A stretch of DNA of 26,932 nucleotides from DATAWZ01 sp036266975 (GCA_036266975.1 DATAWZ010000024.1:1-26932), one strand, 5' to 3'. Positions 17,305 through 25,067 are shown, counted from the stretch's first letter. Program-made: numbers and translations. The notes: generated by a model not told the origin, from the letters alone.

Positions 17305-17423
17305 GAGGGTCGCTCCCTTCTCGGGTCCAGGGATGGCAAAGGGAGCACGGCTCGCCGCCCGCGCCGGCCGAACCACGCGAGGGTCGCTCCCTTCTCGGGT
17401 CCAGGGGTGGTCAGGGGAGCACG
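17305..17423. repeat. Two tandem copies of an intergenic hairpin element
   Basis: Two copies of a roughly 45-bp unit start at 17305 and 17379 (74-bp period). Their first 28 bp are identical (GAGGGTCGCTCC... to ...GGTCCAGGG), and the last 17 bp differ at a few positions. Each folds into a hairpin: GCTCCCTT/AAGGGAGC (17312-17319 with 17339-17346), and GCTCCCTT/AGGGGAGC (17386-17393 with 17413-17420). The change in the second copy gives a T-G wobble, so pairing is kept at RNA level. The loop core CTCGGGTCCAGGG is unchanged. The element lies between the stop at 17198 and the convergent stop at 17488. No other feature is seen in 17199-17487. It could be a REP-like dispersed element or a double terminator. 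Confidence 0.65.
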
Positions 17424-17487
17424 CTCTTGGTCGAACGGGCCCGGGCCGCGGTAACGCGCGGCTCGCCTCGACCGGCGCGGCGGCGCG

Positions 17488-17676
17488 TCAGTCGCGCTCG
17501 ACGAAGCCGGTGCAGGCGGCGACCGGGACCCGCGGGTAGCGCTGGAAGCGGTCGGGCTCGTCGCGGGAGCGCTCGCAGAGCGAGAACACCGAGCCGCGGG
17601 TGTTGGGGACCAGACGCTGGTAGCGACAGCGGTCGCACAGGCCGATCGGCGGGGCGTCGGGGCGAGGCGGGGGCAT
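17488..17676 (-). CDS. Small four-cysteine (putative zinc-binding) conserved protein
   Basis: 62 residues from ATG 17676. The protein has CDRC (C14, C17), then C34 in FSLCERS and C55 in VAACTGF, a spacing that suits one structural zinc site. The segment CDRCRYQRLVPNTRGSVFSLCERS followed by RYPRVPVAACTGF matches a pattern I recall from small uncharacterised proteins found widely in bacteria; the function is unknown. The compact Cys arrangement and aromatic/basic residues would suit nucleic-acid or protein binding, but nothing proves it. It is divergent from the ABC exporter genes (87 bp between starts) and convergent with the membrane protein gene across the tandem hairpin repeats. Confidence 0.75.
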   Translation of the reverse strand: MPPPRPDAPPIGLCDRCRYQRLVPNTRGSVFSLCERSRDEPDRFQRYPRVPVAACTGFVERD

Positions 17677-17728
17677 GCCCCGAGGGTAGCTGCGCCGCCG
17701 GCTGAGCGTCCGGTGGGAGCCGTCGCCG

Positions 17729-17763
17729 TTGAGATCGTTGCTACAGCAACTAATATGGTCCCG
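17729..17763 (+). promoter_or_regulatory. Exporter promoter with palindromic operator in the spacer, leaderless start
   Basis: -35 TTGAGA (17729-17734), a 16-bp spacer and -10 TAATAT (17751-17756) place transcription start at 17762-17764, on the GTG start codon itself. The spacer is almost filled by the perfect inverted repeat GTTGCT-AC-AGCAAC (17737-17750), with the size and position of a MarR- or TetR-type operator. A protein bound there would occlude RNA polymerase. No such regulator gene is in the window. Confidence 0.6.
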
Positions 17764-19568
17764 TGGGGACGTTTCGACGACTGCTGGGGTTTCTACACCC
17801 GTATAAGCGTGGCGTGACCGCCGCGGCGAGCCTCGCCGGCCTGGCCATGGTCATGACCGTCCTGATCCCCTTCCTCACCGGCCGCGCGGTCGACTCCGTT
17901 CAATCCGGGGCGAGCGCCGCGCACGTGGCCGCCCGGGCGCACGACCGCCACGAGCTGCTCATCTTCGCGCTGCTGATCCTGCTCGCTGGGACGCTGCGCA
18001 TGGGACTCACCTACGCGCGGCGCATGATCGCCGGACGGGTCTCGCTCGCCATCGAGTACGACCTGCGCGAGCAGCTCTACGGCCACCTGCAGCGTCTCGA
18101 GCTGTCGTTCTTCGACCGCCAGCAGACCGGGCAGCTCATGTCGCGGGCCACGGTCGACCTGCAGGCCGTGCGCTTCTTCCTGGGCTACGGGCTCGTGTTC
18201 ATCCTGCAGTCGGGGCTGACGATCGTCCTGGCCGGGGTGGCGATGATCCTGATCGACCCCGAGCTCGGGCTGATCGCCCTCGCCCCCAGCCCGCTCGTCG
18301 TGTTCATCTCCCAGCGCTACGGGCGCCGGGCGCGGCCCGCGGTCCAGGAGGTCCAGCAGCGGATCGCCGAGCTGACCGCGGACGTCGAGGAGAACATCTC
18401 CGGCGTTCGCGTGGTCAAGGCGTTCGCGCGCGAGGCGCGCCAGCGCGAGCGCTTCTCCGGGCGCGTGGGGCGCGTGTTCGACCAGGCGATGCTCGCCGCC
18501 CGCCTGCAGGCCCGCTACAACCCGATCCTCGCCTTCCTGCCCCAGCTCGGGCTCGCCGCCGTGCTGCTCATCGCCGGCGAGCGGGTGATCCACAACCATC
18601 TGAGCCTCGGGGACTTCAGCTCGTTCTACCTCTATCTCAACATGCTGCTCGGCCCGATGCGCCAGCTCGGGCTCACGCTGGGGCTCGGCCAGCGGGCCAC
18701 CGCCTCCGGGGCACGCATCTTCCAGGTGCTCGACCGCGAGCCGCAGCTGACCTCGCCGCCCGGGGCCCCGCCGCTCCCCGCCGGCCACGGGCATATCGAG
18801 CTGCAGGGGGTCACGCTCGGCTACGGCGAGGGCGACGCCGCGCTCGCGCGGCCGGCACTGGTCGACGTCGACCTGGACATCGCCGCCGGCTCGACCGTCG
18901 CGTTCGTCGGCCCGTCCGGCTCGGGCAAGACCACGCTGGCCGCGCTCATCCCCCGCCTGTACGACCCTCAGCGGGGCGAGGTGCTCATCGACGGCGCCGA
19001 CGTGCGCTCGGTCGAGCTCGGCTCGCTGCGGCGCGCGGTCGCCGTCGTCAGCGATGACCCGTTCCTGTTCTCGGCGACGGTGGCCGAGAACATCGCCTAC
19101 GCGCGGGCGCAGGCCACCCGCGAGGAGATCGTCGCCGCGGCGCGGCGCGCCCAGGCCCACGACTTCATCGAGCGGCTGCCCCAGGGCTATGACACGCGGG
19201 TGGGCGAGCGCGGCCTGACCCTGTCCGGCGGGCAGCGCCAGCGCCTGGCCATCGCCCGCGCCCTGCTCGCCGACCCGCGGATCCTGATCCTGGACGACGC
19301 GACCTCCTCGGTGGACGCCTCGACCGAGCAGCGGATCAAGGCGGCCCTGCGCCAGGCCATGGCCGGCCGCACGACGCTGATCATCGCCCACCGCGCCTCC
19401 ACGATCGCGCTGGCCGACGAGATCGTCGTGCTCGAGGACGGCCGCGTCGCCGCCCACGGCGACCACGAGCAGCTGCTCGCGGAGTCCGAGATGTACCGCG
19501 AGATCGTCGAGCGCGGCTCGCCCGAGCCCGAGCCCGAGCCCGCGATCGCGCAGGAGGCGGGGGCGTGA
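17763..19568 (+). CDS. ABC exporter half-transporter, subunit with degenerate Walker B (TM287-like)
   Basis: 601 residues with an N-terminal six-helix ABC exporter membrane domain (about 1-310) and a C-terminal nucleotide-binding domain. Walker A is GPSGSGKT (about 383-390), signature LSGGQRQR (about 487), Walker B ILILDDATSS (about 506-515) and H-switch IIAHRAST. The residue after the Walker B Asp is Asp (LDD) where active sites carry Glu, as in the degenerate-site subunit of heterodimeric exporters such as TM287/288 or BmrCD. The coupled second gene supplies the other half. It presumably exports drugs, lipids or peptides; the substrate is not deducible. The acidic tail has an EPEPEPEP run. 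GTG 17763 coincides with the predicted transcription start, and the promoter carries a palindromic operator. Confidence 0.92.
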   Translation: MGTFRRLLGFLHPYKRGVTAAASLAGLAMVMTVLIPFLTGRAVDSVQSGASAAHVAARAHDRHELLIFALLILLAGTLRMGLTYARRMIAGRVSLAIEYDLREQLYGHLQRLELSFFDRQQTGQLMSRATVDLQAVRFFLGYGLVFILQSGLTIVLAGVAMILIDPELGLIALAPSPLVVFISQRYGRRARPAVQEVQQRIAELTADVEENISGVRVVKAFAREARQRERFSGRVGRVFDQAMLAARLQARYNPILAFLPQLGLAAVLLIAGERVIHNHLSLGDFSSFYLYLNMLLGPMRQLGLTLGLGQRATASGARIFQVLDREPQLTSPPGAPPLPAGHGHIELQGVTLGYGEGDAALARPALVDVDLDIAAGSTVAFVGPSGSGKTTLAALIPRLYDPQRGEVLIDGADVRSVELGSLRRAVAVVSDDPFLFSATVAENIAYARAQATREEIVAAARRAQAHDFIERLPQGYDTRVGERGLTLSGGQRQRLAIARALLADPRILILDDATSSVDASTEQRIKAALRQAMAGRTTLIIAHRASTIALADEIVVLEDGRVAAHGDHEQLLAESEMYREIVERGSPEPEPEPAIAQEAGA

Positions 19569-21403
19569 TCGGCCGCCGGCGCGACGCGGCCGACGAACGG
19601 CGGGCCCGGACGCGCCGCGTGCGCGGCCTGCTCGAGCTCGTGCGCCCCTACCCGCTGCGCGTCGGCGCGATGCTGCTCTCCCTGCTGGTCGGGACGGGGG
19701 CCGCGCTGGCCCCGCCGCTGCTGGCCAAGCTCGCGATCGACCGCGGCATCGCCCGCCACGACTTCGGGGTCCTCGGCCTCGTCGTGGGCGCGTTCGTGGT
19801 CGCCGCGCTCGTCGTCTGGGCGACGACCTACGCGCAGACCTACCTGGTCGAATGGGTCGGCCAGCGCGCGCTGCAGGACCTGCGGATGCGGGTCTTCGCC
19901 CACCTGCAGGCCCTCTCGGTCGGCTTCTACGAGAGCCGACCGACGGGAGTGATCATCTCGCGGTTGACCAACGACGTCGAGGCGCTCGACGACCTGGTCA
20001 CCGACAGCGTCGTGACGCTGTTCCAGTCGACGCTCACGCTGCTGGGCACGCTGGTCCTGCTGTTCACGCTCGACGAGGACCTCGCGCTGATCACGTTCGT
20101 CCTGTTCCCGATCGCCGCGGCGGCCAGCGCATGGTTCCGGGTGCGCTCCTCGGGCGCCTTCCGGCGCACGCGCGAGACGATCGGGACGATCACCGGCTAC
20201 CTGCAGGAGACGCTCTCCGGGGTGCGCGTCGTGCGCAACTTCGCCCAGGAGCCCCGCCACGAGGCCCAGTTCGCCCACCTCAACGAGGACAACCGCGAGG
20301 CGAACATGGTCACGGTGCGGCTGAACGCCGTGTACTTCCCGATCACCGAGTTCATGTCGGCGATCGCGATCGCGGTGATCGTGCTCTACGGCGGGCGCCA
20401 GGCGATCGACGGGCACGTCACCGCCGGGACGATCGTCGCCTTCGTCGCGGCGCTCAACAACCTCTTCGACCCGATACAGGCGCTCTCGCAGCTCTACGCG
20501 ACCTACCAGTCGGGCATGGCGGCGCTCGACAAGATCTTCGAGCTGCTCGACGTGCGCCCGGACCTCTCCGAGGCCGACGACGCCCCGGAGATCGGACCGG
20601 TGCGCGGCGAGGTGCGCTTCCAGGACGTCTCGTTCGTCTACCGCCGCACGCCGCGGCGCCTGCGCGACGCCGACCGTGACCCATCCGCCGAGGCGCCGAG
20701 CGCGGGCCCCCTGGAGGTGCGGGCGCTCGATCACATCGACCTGCGGATCCCGGCCGGGCAGACCGTCGCGCTCGTCGGGGCGACCGGCGCCGGCAAGTCG
20801 ACGATCGCCAAGCTCGTGGCGCGCTTCTACGACCCGACCGAGGGGCGGGTGCTCGTCGACGGGACCGATCTGCGCACGGTCCAGGCGGCCTCGCTGCGCG
20901 CCCAGATGGGCATCGTGCCCCAGGAGGGCTTCCTGTTCTCGGGCAGCGTGCGCGAGAACATCGCCTTCGGGCGACCGGACGCCGACGACGCCGACGTTCG
21001 CGCCGCCGCCGAGGCGGTCGGCGCCGCCGGCTTCATCGAGGCGCTCGAGCACGGCTACGACACCGAGATCGGCGAGCGCGGCGTGCAGCTGTCGGCCGGG
21101 CAGCGCCAGCTCGTGGCCTTCGCCCGCGCGCTGATCGCCGACCCGCGGATCCTGATCCTCGACGAGGCGACCTCGAACGTCGACCTGCACACCGAGAAGC
21201 GGATCGAGGTCGGCCTGCGGCGGCTGCTGGCCGGGCGCACGGCGATCGTCATCGCCCACCGCCTGTCGACGATCCGCCGGGCGGCGCGGATCGTCGTGCT
21301 CGAGCACGGGCGGATCGTCGAGCAGGGCACACACGAGGAGCTGATCGCGGCCGGCGGGCGCTACGCCGAGCTGTATCGCGACTGGGACGAGCAGGCGGCA
21401 TAG
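19565..21403 (+). CDS. ABC exporter half-transporter, catalytic subunit (TM288-like)
   Basis: 612 residues with the same architecture as its partner: six TMs (about 20-330) then the NBD. Walker A is GATGAGKST (about 405), signature LSAGQRQL (about 508), Walker B ILILDEATSN with the catalytic Glu, and H-switch VIAHRLST. The signature is LSAGQ instead of LSGGQ. In a head-to-tail heterodimer this signature faces the partner's LDD Walker B, so both deviations fall in one nucleotide site, while the other site (this Walker A/B with the partner's LSGGQ) is canonical. About 25 extra residues (RRTPRRLRDADRDPSAEAPS) follow the A-loop Tyr. GTG 19565 overlaps the upstream stop by 4 nt, so synthesis is coupled. 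Confidence 0.92.
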   Translation: MIGRRRDAADERRARTRRVRGLLELVRPYPLRVGAMLLSLLVGTGAALAPPLLAKLAIDRGIARHDFGVLGLVVGAFVVAALVVWATTYAQTYLVEWVGQRALQDLRMRVFAHLQALSVGFYESRPTGVIISRLTNDVEALDDLVTDSVVTLFQSTLTLLGTLVLLFTLDEDLALITFVLFPIAAAASAWFRVRSSGAFRRTRETIGTITGYLQETLSGVRVVRNFAQEPRHEAQFAHLNEDNREANMVTVRLNAVYFPITEFMSAIAIAVIVLYGGRQAIDGHVTAGTIVAFVAALNNLFDPIQALSQLYATYQSGMAALDKIFELLDVRPDLSEADDAPEIGPVRGEVRFQDVSFVYRRTPRRLRDADRDPSAEAPSAGPLEVRALDHIDLRIPAGQTVALVGATGAGKSTIAKLVARFYDPTEGRVLVDGTDLRTVQAASLRAQMGIVPQEGFLFSGSVRENIAFGRPDADDADVRAAAEAVGAAGFIEALEHGYDTEIGERGVQLSAGQRQLVAFARALIADPRILILDEATSNVDLHTEKRIEVGLRRLLAGRTAIVIAHRLSTIRRAARIVVLEHGRIVEQGTHEELIAAGGRYAELYRDWDEQAA

Positions 21404-21427
21404 GCCGCCCGTTCACCACGATCCGAA

Positions 21428-21499
21428 CTGCGGGGCAAGGACTCGAACCTTGAATTCCAGGGCCAGAACCTGGCGAGTTGCCGATTACTCCACCCCGCA
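21428..21499 (-). tRNA. tRNA-Gln (anticodon CTG)
   Basis: The minus strand folds as a full cloverleaf: acceptor TGCGGGG/CCCCGCA, D-arm GAGT/ACTC, anticodon stem CCAGG/CCTGG with loop TTCTGGC (anticodon CTG, plus-strand 21464-21466), variable loop AATT, T-arm CAAGG-TTCGAGT-CCTTG and discriminator G. The 3' CCA is not encoded. The CTG anticodon reads CAG, the dominant Gln codon at this GC content. It stands alone between the exporter genes and the TrkA operon. Confidence 0.95.
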
Positions 21500-21534
21500 A
21501 GGCGACGATCAAGCATAGACGGCGTTCCGTCCGA

Positions 21535-21562
21535 AGCGTATGGGAACATGTGTTCGTGTCAA
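21535..21562 (-). promoter_or_regulatory. tRNA-Gln promoter containing a LexA-like box
   Basis: On the minus strand a perfect -35 TTGACA (21562-21557), a 16-bp spacer and TACGCT (21540-21535) form a strong stable-RNA-type promoter about 36 nt before the tRNA. The spacer contains GAAC-N4-GTTC (21544-21555 on the plus strand), the core pattern of the Gram-positive/actinobacterial SOS box. Whether LexA binds, or the match is chance, cannot be told from the sequence. Confidence 0.5.
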
Positions 21563-21593
21563 ACCGGGACGCGATACTCCGACTACACGAACA
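21551..21593. repeat. 9-bp inverted repeat flanking the tRNA promoter -35
   Basis: TGTTCGTGT (21551-21559) and ACACGAACA (21585-21593) are perfect reverse complements separated by 25 nt. The left arm overlaps the LexA-like box and the -35 element. It could be a pair of half-sites for a looping regulator or a transcript hairpin end for the operon read from the right. Confidence 0.4.
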
Positions 21594-21609
21594 GAGAACT
21601 ATTCCGGGC

Positions 21610-21644
21610 GGTCACGGCACCGCCGAGATGGGCCCACGGTGACC
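21610..21644 (-). terminator. Possible terminator hairpin after trkA
   Basis: GGTCAC (21610-21615) pairs with GTGACC (21639-21644) around a GC-rich loop, 20-54 nt beyond the trkA stop on the minus strand. A smaller hairpin AGCGA/TCGCT (about 21652-21664) lies right at the stop codon. There is no T-run, so intrinsic termination is not certain. Confidence 0.3.
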
Positions 21645-21663
21645 ATCGGGTAAGCGAGACTCG

Positions 21664-22332
21664 CTAGGAGACGCCGTTGGGCGAGAAGAAGCCGGTGATC
21701 GAGTCCTCGAGCCCGGGGTCGAGCACGAGCAGCACCTCGTCGCCCGCCTCGATCACCGTGTCGGCCTTGGGCACGAAGCCCGAGCCGTCGCGCAGGACGG
21801 AGATGATCAGGCTCCCCTCGGGCAGCCCGATGTCGGTGATCCGTCGGCCGACGACCTGGGCGTCGGTGGAGACCTCGAGCTCGATGATCTCCAGGCGCTC
21901 CTCCTCGAGCGCGAGCAGGTGCACCAGGCCGTAGCGCGGCACCTCGTGCTCGATCAGCCGCAGGATCAGATCGGTGGCCGACACCGCGGGCTGGATCCCC
22001 AGGAGCTTGAAGTGGGGCAGGTTCCGCGGGTTGTTCACGCGCGCGATGATCCGGTCGCAGAGGTACTTCTCCTTGGCCACCTGGCAGACGAGCATGTTGT
22101 CCTCGTCGTCGCCGGTGACCGCGATGACGAGGTCGGCGCGCTGGATGCCCGCCCGCTCCAGGACCCACAGCTCGGTCGCGTCGCCGTACTGGACGGCGTG
22201 CTCGAGCTCGTCCTCGACGACCAGGTACCGCTGGCGCGAGCACTCGATCAGGGTGACCTCGTGGTCCTTGGCGAGCAGCTCGCGCGCGAGGTTCCAGCCA
22301 ACCTTGCCGGCGCCGACGACGATCACGTACAT
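21664..22332 (-). CDS. trkA: TrkA-family K+ channel/transporter regulator (RCK_N + RCK_C)
   Basis: 222 residues. The N-terminal Rossmann RCK_N domain has VIVVGAGKVGWNLARELL (G-x-G-x-x-G) and an acidic residue at the end of strand 2 (LIECS) favouring NAD(H). It continues with GDATELWVLERAGIQRADLVIAVTGDDEDNML and ARVNNPRN, typical of TrkA/KtrA. The C-terminal RCK_C domain spans about 140-215 (LEIIELEVSTDAQVVGRRITDIGLPEGSLIISVLRDG ... GDEVLLVLDP). Such proteins form cytosolic rings that gate K+ transporters in response to nucleotides, including c-di-AMP at RCK_C in some. No TrkH/KtrB is present; instead it ends an operon led by an APC-USP permease and a second, shorter RCK protein 69 nt upstream, so its target is probably that permease. 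Confidence 0.9.
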   Translation of the reverse strand: MYVIVVGAGKVGWNLARELLAKDHEVTLIECSRQRYLVVEDELEHAVQYGDATELWVLERAGIQRADLVIAVTGDDEDNMLVCQVAKEKYLCDRIIARVNNPRNLPHFKLLGIQPAVSATDLILRLIEHEVPRYGLVHLLALEEERLEIIELEVSTDAQVVGRRITDIGLPEGSLIISVLRDGSGFVPKADTVIEAGDEVLLVLDPGLEDSITGFFSPNGVS

Positions 22333-22401
22333 CCGTCTACGTCCGATCGTGGGTCGGCGTGGAGCCCCGACCGCGCCGGGGTGCCGTGCAGGCGTCCGCG
22401 C

Positions 22402-22830
22402 TCACGCGGCGGTCCCGTAGAGCGCCAGCTCGAACATCTCGATCGCGTGCTGGGTCGGGGAGATGGTCTGCAGACCCTGCTCCCCGTACCACGCGGCACG
22501 GGCCGGGTCCATCACGCGGGCGAGGACCTTCGGGACCTGGAACTGCCGCTGGGCGATCTGGGCGATGATCAGGTTGGTGTTGTCGCCGTCGGTCGAGGCG
22601 ATGAACACGTCGGCGCCGTCGATGCCCGCGGCCGTGAGCGCCTCGATCTCCAGCGCGGTGCCGACCGTGAACTGCCCACCGGCGTCCTCCCAGGACCGCG
22701 GCTGGCCGGCGTCCAGGCGCTCGTGGGAGAGCGGATCCTCGTCGAGCACGGACACCTCGTGGCCCTCGGCGAGCGCGCGTTTGGCGACCGCCGAGCCAAC
22801 TCGGCCAGCGCCGACGACGAGCACGAACAT
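22402..22830 (-). CDS. Single-domain TrkA-N (RCK_N) regulatory protein
   Basis: 142 residues from ATG 22830, consisting of only the Rossmann RCK_N domain: FVLVVGAGRVGSAVAKRALAEGHEVSVLDED (G-x-G-x-x-G, Asp at strand 2), then GTALEIEALTAAGIDGADVFIASTDGDNTNLIIAQIAQ and VLARVMDPARAAWYGEQGLQTI. The C-terminal RCK_C domain seen in the neighbouring TrkA is absent; the protein ends in a short helix (HAIEMFELALYGTAA) after a proper stop, and no RCK_C follows in another frame before the next gene. A likely arrangement is a heteromeric ring with the full TrkA encoded 69 nt downstream. The long frame extending upstream is a shadow of the permease gene. The ribosome site is weak. Confidence 0.85.
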   Translation of the reverse strand: MFVLVVGAGRVGSAVAKRALAEGHEVSVLDEDPLSHERLDAGQPRSWEDAGGQFTVGTALEIEALTAAGIDGADVFIASTDGDNTNLIIAQIAQRQFQVPKVLARVMDPARAAWYGEQGLQTISPTQHAIEMFELALYGTAA

Positions 22831-22904
22831 GCTCTGGACTCTAATACACGCGCCCCGGCGGACACCGGACCGGAGTGCTCCGAAAGGACCGCGACCGTTC
22901 CGCG

Positions 22905-25067
22905 CTAGTGAGCGCCGGCGCGCTCGGAGGGTTGATGCTCGCCCGGCGGCTTGCCGAGCTCGTGCGCCCGCGGGTCTCCGGCGGGCGGCGCGGTGACGAT
23001 CACGCGGCACGGCGCCTTGCTGATCACGTATTTGATCGTGTCCCCCACGAAGTTCTCCAGCGGCGCCCCGCGTCCGCCGAGCCGCGCGCCGCCGCGAATC
23101 CGCGAGGGCTCGTCGGCGCCGAGCACGATCGCCTCCACCCCGCGTCGCCTGGCCTCGTCCACGATCGCGTGGCCGGCCCGCCGCGCCCGCACGATCGCCG
23201 TCGCGACCTCGACCCCGTCGAACTCCTCGCCGACGAGCCGCGCGTGCTTCAGCGCGGCCCGCGCACGCTGGTACTGGGCGTCGGGGATGCGCGCGTCCAG
23301 GGGCAGCGACATCGGGATCTCCATGATCCACACCGCCTCGATCGTGGCCTGGTCGAGGGCCGCCTCGTCGGTCTGCTCGCCGGCCACCAGCCGCCCCGCG
23401 GTCTGGATCAGGTCATCGTCGATCGGGGTCCCGAGCAGCGGCACCAGGATCGAGCCGTAGTCGGCCTCGGCGGCCGGCTCGGCCTTGAGCACCTCCGGCG
23501 CGACGGTGAAGCGGCTGAGCAGCGACTTGCCCTCGGCCTTGCGGTAGATCACGTACAGCAGCAGCCCACCGAGCACCCAGGCGAGCCCGACGTAGCGCGC
23601 GCCGGCGTGGACGATCATCACGCCGACCAGGCCGGCGAGCGACACCACCGCGCCGAGCACGGCCGGCAGCGGCAGCTCCCCGCCGCGCACCCGCAGCGAC
23701 AGCGGCATCCGGTAAGGCCGGTCGCGGTCGGGCTCGCGGTAGCGCAGCCGGCAGACCGACACGTGGGCGATCGTGAAGGCGAGCATCGCCCCGAACGCGT
23801 AGATCCCGACGAGCTGATCGAGATCCTCGATGGTGGTGAGCACGGCGGCGGCCAGTGCGGCGATGCCGATCAGCACGAACGGCGTGGAGCGCCGGGGGTG
23901 CAGCCGCCCGACCGCGCTGGGGATCTGGCGGTTGGTCGACAGCGAGTAGGCCAGCCGCGAGAGTCCGAGCATCGCCGAGTTGGCCGCGGCGATCAGCGTC
24001 AGCGCGGCCGCCGCGGCGATCACGTACTTCAGCGTCGAGTGCACCCACGAGGGATGCACTCGTGAGATCACGCCGAGCACGGGCGCGTTCAGGTAGCGGT
24101 GGGTGTCCCCCAGCGGCGTGTAGCCGTGGCTCACCGGCAGGGCGGTCACCGCGACCAGGGCGATGCCCACGTAGACGATCGTCACCGACAGCCCCGAGGA
24201 GCCGATCAGCCGCTTCAGGCCGCGCCGCGAGATCGAGACCTCGCCGGCCAGGCCCGACGCCGACTCAAGGCTCGTGAAGCCCACGGCGGCGATCGTCAGG
24301 GCGAAGATCATCCCCCGCCAGCTCGGCGCCGAGCCGAAGTGGATGTGGTTGGCCAGGACCGACGGGTCGAAGAAGAGGATCAGGCCGAGCACGACGACGA
24401 GCAGCTGCAGGGCGATGTCGAGCGTGACCATCGCCATGATCCGCCGCCAGCGGTCCGGGGAGAAGCCGCGGATGTTGCGCACCGCGACGTAGACGATGAT
24501 CGCCAGCGAGACGGCGACGCGGCCGTGGTGGCCGAGCGGGCTCCAGTACGCGGCCAGGTAGTGCGCCGCCGCGTAGGCGGTGACCGCGATCAGGATGATG
24601 TAGTCGAGCAGGATCGCCCAGCCGGCCACGAAGCTCACCAGCTCGTTGAACGCGTGCCGGGCGAACACCGTGGACCCGCCGCGCTCCTGGTGCAGCGACG
24701 CCCCCTCCACGTAGGTCATCGCCGTCAGCGCGAAGAACAGCCCGGCGATCAGGTAGACGAGCGGGGTCAGCCCCTCGGCGTGCTTGGCCACGACGCCGAG
24801 CGAGAAGTAGACCGAGCTCGCCAGCGACGTCCAGATGATCGAGAAGAGGATCGGCGAGCCGATGCTGCGCGAGCTGGGCAGCCGCGCGGCCAGCGGCTCG
24901 CCGATCCGGTGGCCGGCGCTCTCGGCCCGGCGCGAGGCGCTCTCGCTCAGCCCTCTCGCGCTCTCCCCCAGCCGTGCCGCCGCGCCGCCGACCCGCCCGT
25001 GGGCGTGGCCGTCGCCGGCGCCCTTGGGCGATGACCCCCGCCGTCCGCCGCCCCCGCGCTCGTTCAT
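22905..25067 (-). CDS. APC-superfamily permease with C-terminal universal stress protein domain
   Basis: 720 residues. An Arg/Gly/Ser-rich cytoplasmic N-terminus (about 1-65) precedes about 12 TM helices of the amino acid-polyamine-organocation fold (about 70-510). TM1 has the broken-helix region ILFSIIWTSLASSVYFSLG, and TM6 has AAVGFTSLESASGLAGEV. From about 536 (YGSILVPLLGT) to 695 lies a UspA domain (VLGADEPSRIRGG ... NFVGDTIKYVISKAPCRVIVTAP) with a glycine-rich nucleotide loop. The gene precedes two RCK/TrkA-type genes, and the APC fold includes K+ uptake proteins (KUP, KimA), so K+ import gated by RCK subunits is an attractive inference; amino-acid transport is the conservative alternative. 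ATG 25067 overlaps the preceding gene's stop (ATGA). Confidence 0.85.
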   Translation of the reverse strand: MNERGGGGRRGSSPKGAGDGHAHGRVGGAAARLGESARGLSESASRRAESAGHRIGEPLAARLPSSRSIGSPILFSIIWTSLASSVYFSLGVVAKHAEGLTPLVYLIAGLFFALTAMTYVEGASLHQERGGSTVFARHAFNELVSFVAGWAILLDYIILIAVTAYAAAHYLAAYWSPLGHHGRVAVSLAIIVYVAVRNIRGFSPDRWRRIMAMVTLDIALQLLVVVLGLILFFDPSVLANHIHFGSAPSWRGMIFALTIAAVGFTSLESASGLAGEVSISRRGLKRLIGSSGLSVTIVYVGIALVAVTALPVSHGYTPLGDTHRYLNAPVLGVISRVHPSWVHSTLKYVIAAAAALTLIAAANSAMLGLSRLAYSLSTNRQIPSAVGRLHPRRSTPFVLIGIAALAAAVLTTIEDLDQLVGIYAFGAMLAFTIAHVSVCRLRYREPDRDRPYRMPLSLRVRGGELPLPAVLGAVVSLAGLVGVMIVHAGARYVGLAWVLGGLLLYVIYRKAEGKSLLSRFTVAPEVLKAEPAAEADYGSILVPLLGTPIDDDLIQTAGRLVAGEQTDEAALDQATIEAVWIMEIPMSLPLDARIPDAQYQRARAALKHARLVGEEFDGVEVATAIVRARRAGHAIVDEARRRGVEAIVLGADEPSRIRGGARLGGRGAPLENFVGDTIKYVISKAPCRVIVTAPPAGDPRAHELGKPPGEHQPSERAGAH

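Noticed and set aside
17305..17423. CRISPR-like array
   Set aside because: There are only two copies, each folds on itself over most of its length, and no cas genes are near.
19187..21334. 715-codon open frame antisense to the ABC exporter genes
   Set aside because: Shadow frame; the plus strand has complete ABC motifs in both subunits.
21428..21499. tRNA as an integration (att) site
   Set aside because: No integrase, no repeated tRNA 3' end and no foreign genes beside it in the window.
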